In this document: positions 1 through 7,911 of the stretch, one piece after another
Numbering within the stretch: the first letter of the stretch is position 1
Layout of the letters: the number at the start of each line of letters is the position of its first letter
Source: Hemicentrotus pulcherrimus
Taxonomy: Eukaryota > Echinodermata > Echinoidea > Camarodonta > Strongylocentrotidae
Reading direction: 5' to 3'
Assembly: GCA_003118195.1 (NCBI GenBank)
Contig: BEXV01002290.1
Coordinates: 11,928-26,465, forward strand
Length of the DNA: 14,538 nucleotides
Program-made: the position numbers and the translations under genes
Notes under the pieces: model-generated
Told to the model about the DNA's origin: nothing
The model's input: the letters and a program-made list of their open reading frames with translations, nothing else
Database searches by the model: none

Positions 1-24
1 TATATTTTGGGGTCATGAGATTGA

Positions 25-45
25 AGGTCAAAGGTCACAGGTTCA
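25..45 (+). promoter_or_regulatory. Cluster of nuclear-receptor half-sites with a perfect DR1
   Basis: AGGTCA-A-AGGTCA at 25-37 is a perfect direct repeat with one-base spacing, the classical site type for RXR heterodimers, HNF4 and PPAR. GGGTCA at 10-15 and AGGTTCA at 39-45 add further half-sites. It lies about 5.8 kb upstream of the ACSL coding start. Phrases of this kind also occur inside interspersed repeats of marine invertebrates, so a repeat origin is at least as likely as a functional enhancer. Confidence 0.3.
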
Positions 46-107
46 TTATGTATGCAAAAATGGCTTGTGATCGCGTTATCTCAAGAACAGGTTGATGGAT
101 TCCTGCC

Positions 108-190
108 CAGGGTTGGGCGGTAAATACCGGTGGCGGTAATTACCGGCGGTAAATACCGGTAAATACCGGTAAATACCGTCCGGTAAATAA
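108..190. repeat. GGTAAATACC short tandem array at a hAT-like end
   Basis: The 10-bp word GGTAAATACC is repeated head to tail at 148-157, 158-167 and 168-177, with variant copies on both sides (from about 118 and to about 190). The array begins just after CAGGGTTGGGCGG (108-120), which looks like a hAT-type transposon terminus. I did not find the matching inverted terminus downstream, so the element may be truncated. Confidence 0.6.
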
Positions 191-1577
191 GATGGGCGTC
201 CGGTGAATATGTAAAAAACGGGAAATATGATTTTAATTCTCTATTTATTAATAATAATTTTTTTTTTTAGCCTCAACAACTGAAAATATTGTTCTGAAAT
301 AATAAGCAGCACAACACTCATAGTAGAAATACACTAACAGATTTATAAAATCCACACTGCATACCTGTACAAACCCATACACATTGCATTTTGTTCATAT
401 ACTAATTAATTGGTATTTATGAATATGGTAATTAGCAACTGACTTAATGAAGGGAACTAAAACCTTCATACTAAGTATATACTAAGCATCGTATCAAGGA
501 TGCGTGATTTGCGTGCTTTTGATAACTAGCATGCCACCGTGTAGACAGGAGCAGTAGGTTAATCCTAGTCGGTCACATTCATATCAATCCTGAAAGGCCT
601 TGTTAGATCTACAGTTCACCGAGAGCATCTCATTATAGCTATTATAGACTCTAGAAGATAGTCTCTAGATTTTGTTGTTTTTTCTTTAATTTATTACTTT
701 AATATATATTTATCCCTTTTTATCCCCAAAACTTGATTTCACCATTCCTTTGCCCAGGTTACCGGTATATGATTTGTGCCCTCAACTGTATTATGATTAT
801 CGTCTGGAAAGAAATTTTTGCAGCCAAATGTATACAGTGTTTGCCAGTTTTTGAAAACATAATATCAGCGATAAAGTGTTATTATAACATGGAAAAGTAT
901 ATTATGTAAAACAAATCTGAAAGAACAGAAATTTGTGAAAAAGTGGTTACTTTTTGCAAAGTGTTTCTGATTATTCCTTCTAAAATCATTTTGCCAACTA
1001 AATCTGTGACACTTACTGAAAAAAACGGATATCTATAAATGTATTTTCTTTTCATATTTTGAATGGCCAGGAATATTTTTAAATTTCTGCTTGTATAAAT
1101 CAATTCTTGTATACATTATAATGTGAATGATATTATTTAATAAAGGATCCCTGTGGAAGGGAAAAAGAAAAAGAAAAAGAAACAAATATTGCCTGTATGA
1201 AATTTTACAAAACTTTTTATGAACTTTGAAGAATTGACGCTATTTTCTGAATATTGTATATTCATAATTATTGATTTGTATATAAATAATTTATAAACAT
1301 TCACATTTTTCATGATTTAGTTTGAAAAAAATTACCTTATATTAGTGCATCCACACAAAAACAGTTTACTATCAATATTACTTTGATGCTGGTGTGAGGA
1401 AATAAGATCCTTAGGGTGAAAATGGGAAATTTATGTTATCAATATAAAGAAAACAATTAGTAGATAGTGAGGCAATGATGTGTGCTTTTAGTCATACATA
1501 AATATTTTTCTTATATCCCTTAAGCCAAACACCAATGCCCAGTACCCTGCTTTATACTCTTAAATGTTCATTAGATC
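191..1577. other. AT-rich non-coding DNA, no gene recognised
   Basis: No coding region or RNA gene is recognisable here. Minor features are a short AT/T-run at about 246-268, an ATTCCTTTGCCCAGG stretch near 744 that echoes ATTCCTGCCCAGG near 98, and a GAAAAA-type purine patch at about 1156-1182. The 73-codon minus-strand open frame at 882-1103 has no recognisable domain and looks like chance. Confidence 0.5.
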
Positions 1578-1792
1578 CAGGGGCGGATCCAGCTTTTTAT
1601 AAAGGGGGGGGGGTTGGGGTGGTATGCGAGGGAGCGTAGCGAGCGAGGGGGGAGGGTGTGGGAGGGGGGTGTCCCTCCTCCCACAGTAGGGAAAGATTTT
1701 TAAAAATGGTCCCCGGATTTTTTATTTATTTATTTATTTTTTTTTTGGGGGGGGTTGCAACACCCCCAACCCCCCCTCTAGATCCGCTTCTG
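1578..1792. mobile_element. hAT-like non-autonomous MITE, G-rich
   Basis: The termini CAGGGGCGGATC (1578-1589) and GATCCGCTTCTG (1781-1792) are imperfect inverted repeats with the hAT-type CAGGGGCGGATC sequence. AGATC directly flanks both sides (1573-1577 and 1793-1797), suggesting a 5-bp target duplication in place of the usual 8 bp. The 215-bp interior has no coding capacity. It contains a G-run (1604-1613), GCGAGGGAGCGTAGCGAGCG-type sequence and long G/C homopolymers near both ends. Confidence 0.75.
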
Positions 1793-2764
1793 AGATCTCA
1801 TTTCCACAGCCATGCTAGTTGAGAGCATATGGTCATAAAGTCATATGTAATGTAGATATCAAACTTTTTTGATTTTCACTGCGCCGGCTGAGCGTCGTCT
1901 ATGTATGACCGGGCCATTATATCTTTTTTCAGTTGATCTACAAAGTCTATTGAACTCTATTCATGAAAGTCACCTTTCAGTTTACATGTATGAGTAGTTT
2001 ACATGTGAGTAGCCATATGTAGTACTACTAGTATGTGGTTACATGTAGATTCACTTCAGCACATGTGTGCATACTGTGCACAGTTTGTGCATGGTATTGA
2101 AGTGTACCAACCACCAGAAAATAATTTGTTTTCCTATCTTAGTAGTTCCATTTTTTAACATGTACATGTATATCAAAGATAGGAGATTCAATTCAAATAT
2201 TACTTACTGGAACTTTGAAGAGATTTTGCAAGTTATAAATACAATCCACATTAAATCAACTTAGGATCTATAGGGCTCACATATAAATTTGCTTCGGTGC
2301 GCACTGTATTATATTATTCTTTGTTTTCTTCACCCCCCCCCCCCCTTATCCGTTTGCCAGTGAAAATCTGGGAATCAGTTTTTTGAATGCTGATTATGTG
2401 ACTACATGTAGTATTAGCTGTATGCAATTATATATATTTTAGGTGATTGCCATTAACCCATTATTGATATTGATTGGTCACTCACGTGATGTCTAATTGA
2501 ATCAATACTAATTTCACTGGTAGTGTTTAGAGGTCACTTTGATCCGTCAATCAGTTTCAGGGGAAAGAGGAAACCACATGACATCGCCATAGTCCATTGT
2601 TCTATAAATTACATGTATGATGCTTAGAACTTAACTTATTCAAAGATAAAATCAGTTATATATATTTTTATTTGTTTATATATTTGACATGCAAACAGGC
2701 CAAGTCTGAATAAAGTTGAGTTGCATTTGTTTTCAGAATACTTTTAAACCTGCACGCCCCCTCC
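1793..2764. other. Non-coding DNA rich in TACATGTA words
   Basis: No gene is recognised. ACATGTA/CATGTA words recur (for example near 1984, 2041, 2160, 2404 and 2611), which is a genome-wide word bias known from several marine invertebrates. A 13-C run lies at 2333-2345. The 65-codon frame at 2067-2264 shows no domain. Confidence 0.5.
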
Positions 2765-2790
2765 TATCTCTCTCCCTCTCTCTCTCTCTT

Positions 2791-2848
<58 letters not shown>

Positions 2849-2850
2849 AC
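2765..2850. repeat. Compound (CT)n-(CTGT)n-(CA)n microsatellite
   Basis: About 60 bp of CT repeats, interrupted by three TCTG units, pass directly into about 27 bp of CA repeats ending at 2850. Open frames across it are low-complexity artefacts. Confidence 0.9.
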
Positions 2851-3649
2851 CTTCTTTGGTGCAAAGTCTATAGAAACTTTGGCAATCATATTGACCTAGC
2901 TACATTGTACAGTGCTGTATTTCTTTCTAATCCCTAATAGTGGACCTTTCAATTTTTCCATGCACTTTGTACTTTAAGACTTTACATCTTCAATCAAGTT
3001 CAATCACACCATAATTTTTTTGCCAGTGCATTGAGATATACATGTACCGGTACATGATTTTTTTCTTAATTTGGAATGTTCATCTGAAGATTTGTTCTAT
3101 TGATGGTCACTTACATTTAGTAGAAAAAAAAAGAGAAGAATGGTTTCTATGTTAGTATTTAAAAATCTCAGAAATTTGACTGACAGCTAAAAATGCGAGA
3201 TTCAGAATATTTTTATCACAATCCATTCTTTTGGAAATGCATCAAATCTAAATGTTGGTGGAAAATCTGTACCAATCAATGATAGATGCTCTGATATTAT
3301 TTGAATAAAAGCTTGCCTAATTTTATCATCACAAGTAAGGTGCTTGACTAGACATTTTGTTTGCTCTTTGAATCAATGGTTATCTGCAAATGTACCTTGT
3401 TCTCATCATAGTATTTATCAAGGCCTTATCAAGATTTGTTCAGGGTCTTGTTTAACCCTTTTGAGTCCACGCACTTGGAGTTTGTAGTACAATGATGGTA
3501 ATTACCTCTCATTAAAAACACATTACCGGTATTTGATTTATGTTTTTGGTAAGAATACCAGTGCTGTTTAAAACAGGGTTCTGTCCCATGCGATGTCCCG
3601 TGTAGTTCATTCATAATTGTTGTAGCATTCTTTTATACGGTATGAAATC
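2851..3649. other. Non-coding DNA; 16-bp palindrome at 3041-3056
   Basis: No gene is recognised in this stretch. CATGTACCGGTACATG at 3041-3056 is a perfect palindrome. The short frames at 3429-3614 (minus) and from 3642 (plus) lack any recognisable domain. Confidence 0.5.
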
Positions 3650-3775
3650 CAGGGCTGCCGATTCGCATTTTTGGAAGGGGGTCCAGATTCTACTTTTTAA
3701 AGTCTTTATACATGGGCCTTATATAACAATTTTGGAAGCCCCTTTATTGTGGGTACCTGTTTGTGTCGAGCCCTG
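3650..3775. mobile_element. Short hAT-like element with CAGGGCT termini
   Basis: CAGGGCTGCCGA at 3650 and TGTCGAGCCCTG ending at 3775 form imperfect inverted ends; CAGGGCTCGACA is a typical hAT-type terminus. The 126-bp interior has no coding capacity. Flanking sequences (GTATGAAATC and GTATATCA) are only loosely similar, so no clean target duplication can be shown. Confidence 0.5.
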
Positions 3776-3990
3776 GTATATCAATGGCAACTTACTTTCA
3801 AATTTAGAAAAAAATTTAAATTCTAGCAACTGAAATTGACTTTTAAAAATGTTTGTGCTTTTGAAATCATAATGAATATCAGCAGCTAGGCCTGAGTTTT
3901 TGTGCTAAAGGTTTTATTATTAAATGTATATGGGCGGTTTCGTTTACAGTAACCGTTTTCAAAATACACATATTTTTTACATGTGAGTAA

Positions 3991-4069
3991 CCAGGGGCGT
4001 TTTCGAAAGGGGGTTGCCCCCCCCCCCCCCCCCTTTCAGGCATTTGGTCGGTAAAAATGCGCTGCCGTC
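3991..4069. repeat. CAGGGGCG-type transposon end with 17-C run hairpin
   Basis: CAGGGGCGTTTTCG at 3991 resembles a hAT 5' terminus but no partner end was found. GAAAGGGGG (about 4005-4013) can pair with CCCCCTTTC at the end of the 17-C run (4017-4033), giving a strong hairpin potential. Confidence 0.45.
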
Positions 4070-4264
4070 GGGGAGAAAAAGGAAAGGCAAAAAAAGAGAG
4101 GGAAAAAGAAAGAAAAAAGAAAAGGAAAAGAAAGAGAGGAGAGGAAAGAAAGGATGGAAGAAAAGAAAGAAAAGAAAGAAAAGGAAAAAAAAAAAGAAAA
4201 AAGAGAGAAGGGAAACAAAAAAAAAACAGAGAATGAAAGAGAGGAGAGAGAGGAGGAAAAAGAG
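4070..4264 (+). repeat. Long polypurine (GA-rich) tract
   Basis: About 195 nt of G and A on the plus strand with only a handful of pyrimidines. Overlapping lysine/glutamate-rich (plus) and phenylalanine/leucine-rich (minus) open frames in all phases are consequences of this composition and not genes. Such tracts can form triplex DNA. Confidence 0.85.
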
Positions 4265-4573
4265 CCTGAGAAAGGAGGAGTTGTTGGGTGGAGTTGTGTC
4301 GTCGAGGGAGCAAGAAAGACACAGGTAAATATGTTGCTGTGTCGGGTCAGCTGTGTCCGTATTCTTGCTTGATCCTCGTGTACTATCTCAATGCAGAAAT
4401 TTGAAGTCAGTGAGATGTATTGTGACTTTTTATCCGCTGTGACGACTTCGAGAGTGACTACAACTACAGGTACAACAATACTTGTATTTTCTCAAAGATT
4501 TTTATTTTCCTATAATATTAGCTAAAGAAATCAGAGGTTTAAAATTTTTCGGGGATACTAAAACAAGGAATAA

Positions 4574-5003
4574 GAGTCGACAACGGTACGACGAATCGTC
4601 TTCCTTTCTCTATATTTTTGATGATACGCCAAAAACTTTGCGCAGGAGGGGAATACTGCATAGAGAACGTAAAACGAATCGTCTTCTTTCGCCAATAATT
4701 TAATGAAACATCAAAACTTCCACGCTTCGCGCGAGAGGGGGAAACTTTATTCAGATAAAGATTAAGATTCGAGAACAGTACACCGATTTGTCTGCTTTTT
4801 GAAAACTGAATTCAGACAAGGATTAACAGTCGAGAACGGTACAGCAAATCGTCCTCTTTTTATAATAATGTAATGAAACACGAAAACTTTTGCCCTTCGT
4901 GTGGGTAGGGGGGGGGGAACTTCATTCAGACAAAGATTAACAGTCGAGAACGGTACAATAATCATGTTCTTTTCCTAATAATTTAATAAAACAAGTAAAA
5001 ATG
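4574..5003. repeat. Degenerate tandem array, unit about 110 bp, five copies
   Basis: A block of the form CAGTCGAGAACGGTAC recurs at 4574 (GAGTCGACAACGG), 4658 (diverged), 4766 (diverged), 4827 and 4941. After it come AATCGTCTTC, a TAATAATTTAATGAAAC-like AT stretch, AAAACTT, a CTTCGCG/CTTCGTG and G-run block, and ATTCAGACAAAGATTAA. Spacings are 84, 108, 61 and 114 bp, so the third copy carries an internal deletion and the last is partial. A weak further copy may lie at about 4495-4573. No coding role is apparent. Confidence 0.75.
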
Positions 5004-5033
5004 TTTCCCAGCTCAATCATACACGGGTGGCAC

Positions 5034-5334
5034 CGCCAACTCACCACTAAGAAATCAGGACCAAACTAGCTGCCAATGTCCAGATTTTTGTTTGAACTTG
5101 GAGAACAATTTGTCTGTCATCTTTAGTTTTAAAAACAACATTGTTACTATTATTTGTGAGAAGTTCACAAGCACAAATCAGCGCCTTCTATTGCAACTCG
5201 CAGTAAAATAGCGTGGGTTTTCGTAGCCGGACTATGGGGTGCTTCCTAGTCCTTCAACGTCGGCCTAAATAAATTTAAAATTTAAAAATTTAAGATTTAA
5301 AAAAAATTAATAACAAAAAAAAACAAAAATTGGC
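5034..5334. repeat. 301-bp tandem duplication, copy 1
   Basis: The sequence from ACTCACCACTAAGAAATCAG to the AT-rich AAATTTAAAA and AACAAAAATTGGCCGCC end is repeated immediately downstream with a period of 301 bp. By eye the copies differ at only about seven scattered positions outside the A-runs, so the duplication is recent. In this copy, the position that is ATG at 5509 in copy 2 reads ATA. Confidence 0.9.
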
Positions 5335-5641
5335 CGCCGACTCACCACTAAGAAACCAGGACCAAACTAGCTGCCAATGTCCAGATTTTTGTTTGAACTT
5401 GGAGAACAATTTGTCTGTCATCTTACGTTTTAAAAACAACATTGTTACTATTATTTGTGAGAAGTTCACTAGCACAAATCAGCGCCTTCCATTGCAACTC
5501 GCAGTAAAATGGCGTGGGTTTTCGTAGCCGGACTATGGGGTGCTTCCTAGTCCTTCAAACTTCGGCCTAAACAAATTTAAAATTTAAAAATTTAAAATTA
5601 ACAAAAAAAATTATTAACAAAAAAAACAAAAATTGGCCGCC
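5335..5641. repeat. 301-bp tandem duplication, copy 2
   Basis: This is the second copy of the unit, ending GGCCGCCGAG about 220 bp before the ACSL coding exon. It contains a 13-codon open frame at 5509-5550 (MAWVFVAGLWGAS) whose start is missing in copy 1. That makes a protein-coding role unlikely unless it is recent. Confidence 0.9.
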
Positions 5642-5643
5642 GA

Positions 5644-5862
5644 GTATTCAAGTATTCGCCTGTAAGCTTGGGAGTGTACTCAAGTACTTCATTACATGGT
5701 TATGCACAGCCTTATTGATATTCAAGTGTGTGAACATATCCTTATAGCGATCGGTGTGGACCCTCCACACTTCTTCAGTCTAGAGTACTTAGATAAGAAC
5801 CTAATTAGCAATCGAGGGGTTAAACCTACTTCTTATCTGCATCTTTCTTTCTTCTCCGTCTA
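5644..5862 (+). promoter_or_regulatory. Presumed 5' flank / 5'UTR of the ACSL gene
   Basis: This is the unique sequence between the tandem duplication and the first ATG. No TATA box is clear. A pyrimidine-rich stretch (TTTCTTTCTTCTCCGTC, about 5844-5860) lies just before the ATG, and an in-frame TAA is at 5821-5823. Placing the promoter here assumes that there is no upstream non-coding exon. Confidence 0.3.
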
Positions 5863-6045
5863 ATGTACCTCAATGTAGATACCGGCAAGATGTTGGATTT
5901 GTACGATATTCTACGGCAGCCAGCAGTCTATGGCACGCTGGGCGTCTTCGTGGTTGCTACATTGCTTGATCTGTTGAGGCGGAGAAAAGAGAGATTCCTT
6001 ATGGCTTCGCTGGTTGATCTCAAGCACCAGTCCATTGAGCTGCCT
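5863..6045 (+). CDS. ACSL coding exon 1: membrane anchor
   Basis: This exon encodes 61 residues and ends at CCT before a strong donor GTAAGT (phase 0). A TM-like stretch, residues 21-38 (AVYGTLGVFVVATLLDLL), is followed by RRRKER, so the anchor is N-terminal with a cytosolic basic flank, as in ACSL1 and ACSL5. The end (VDLKHQSIELP) resembles the DL..QS segment that follows the anchor in vertebrate ACSL1/5. An in-frame TAA at 5821 bounds the open frame. The first ATG (5863) has a poor context (C at -3, T at +4). The ATG at 5890, codon 10, has A at -3 and would give MLDLYDILRQP with the same anchor, so it is a credible alternative start. No AG acceptor is obvious close upstream, so this may be the first exon, but a separate 5'UTR exon cannot be excluded. 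Confidence 0.88.
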
Positions 6046-7879
6046 GTAAGTTACATTTGTTTTAAAACTTTAAGGTCTAAAATTAAATCAAATCGAATTC
6101 ACAACCAATGACCTAACCCATGATCTAAAATTAGCCCAAAATAAGCGAGACACAGTCAGAGGTCCAATATTAGACGCGTGCAAGGCAAGGTTTTGCTTGA
6201 TTTGCGTAGTTTTAAACCATGGTTTATGTAAATGAGGATCTAAACCCTGGATTAAATTTAAACCTCCTTTGAGAATTTGGACTATAGGATTTAGATTTAG
6301 CGTTGAGGTTAATTTATAGGTATAGTGTTTGGTTAAGGTTTGAAGTTGGGAATTTTGCTAGAGTAAGATATTATGATATTAACGTTATATATGCCACACT
6401 AATAATCTCACCGTGCAAAATTTTATTTATCATGGGATAGATAAAAACAAAGGCTTAAAGATAATATAATTGTTTCCAGTGTAAGATTAATCTATAACAA
6501 TGTCAAAAAGGTTGTCATGGAGCTCATCAATACTGGGAAATTGTAATTTTGCTTAAGCTTTTATGTGGCACAAGGCAATCCTTCCCTCAATAGGTCCTCT
6601 TGTTTTGTACAAAAATGCATGTGTGGCAAACCAGAAAGCAACTATGCAGAGAGGCAAAGAAAGCATCCAAAGTGTCAATAACATAGCAGTTCCCCCTAGA
6701 GCACTTATTGTACATCCAGGTACTGACTTGGGAAACTTTGTTGATAATTCACCCAAGTACAAATGAACTACCCTAGTAACTATTACACCCTGTATAATTT
6801 GTGTACATTCTAGATTGGCATTTCAGGCTGAAGACCTAACAGTGTGCATGCACTCATATACTCGGCCTTATGCCAAAAGGGCCATAACTGCTTTTGGCCA
6901 TTCCGAGATAATTGCGTTTAAAGTTTTGGCCTCTCTAATAATCATAAGTTTGTGGTTGTTTTTTTTGGGGGGTTTTTTTTTAAGTCACTTTCGATAAATA
7001 TGTTAAGTTATTAAGTTTTACATGAAATGTGTTAAATTTGTTTTTAAAATATTCAGAGTTTTCATCCTATGTGCAAAAAACATGTGAGGGGCTTTTTGGC
7101 ATATGGCTTGAATATAGCCTATTTATGCCAGAAGGGCCGTAACCTACATGTATACTGCATTATGCCAAAAGGGCCGTAACCTACACAGCTTTATGCCAAA
7201 AGGGCCTTAACCTGCCGTTATTCAGTCCTAAGGTTCCACTCGATGCCACACTACTAATGGTCCAGATACAATGCTATGTCTGAAATGTTTATTCTATAAA
7301 GTGTAGATTGATTCAATATTCAATAGAAAGGTTTATTAAAATAGCCCTGTATGAATTTTTTTCTCTCTCTTTCTCTCTCATGCTCCCTCGCTCCCTCCCT
7401 CTCTCCCTCCCCATCTCTCCATCTCTTCTTTCCCCTCTCTCTCTCTCTCTCTGTCTCTCTCTCTTTCTCCTCCCTCCCACTCTCTCTCCTCAGGGTGAAG
7501 AAAGAGTTCATGTCTCGGCTCTTACTCCAGATAGGAACTTTATAGAGTATATGCATGAAGATGCTAGAACAGTCTACCAGGCATTCCTGAGGGGTAAATC
7601 AGTGAATGGTAAGTTGTTCTGTTGACTTTTATTTAAGCTTCACATATTTTCTTTCCTCTGTATTCTGTACTTCATTGTACTCCTCTCTCCTGTTCCAAAT
7701 GAAAGCCACCACTCTCTCTTTCTCTCTTCCTCTCTTCAATATCAAATATTGTATTACTGTTACTGTGATTATCATTAATATGATTATAATTGTTGTTGTT
7801 ATTTAATTTTCATTATTATTATTATAATTTTTGTTATCATCATCATCATCATCATCATCATCACTATAATCATCATCAT

Positions 7880-7911
<32 letters not shown>

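Noticed and set aside
3879..4372. Lysine/glutamate-rich and phenylalanine/leucine-rich open frames
   Set aside because: They occur in several frames on both strands of a polypurine tract, so they come from composition and have no domain.
4762..4965. Minus-strand frame with the repeated peptide VPFSTVN.CLN
   Set aside because: The peptide repeat only mirrors the 110-bp tandem array; the other copies carry stops and frameshifts.
5509..5550. 13-codon micro-ORF MAWVFVAGLWGAS as an upstream ORF or peptide
   Set aside because: The nearly identical neighbouring copy lacks the ATG and there is no evidence of transcription; it is kept only as a remark in the duplication finding.
6553..6762. Minus-strand frame with two hydrophobic stretches in intron 1
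   Set aside because: The hydrophobic pattern is suggestive of a small membrane protein, but I see no family match, no clear splice context and no repeat of the pattern; chance is more likely.
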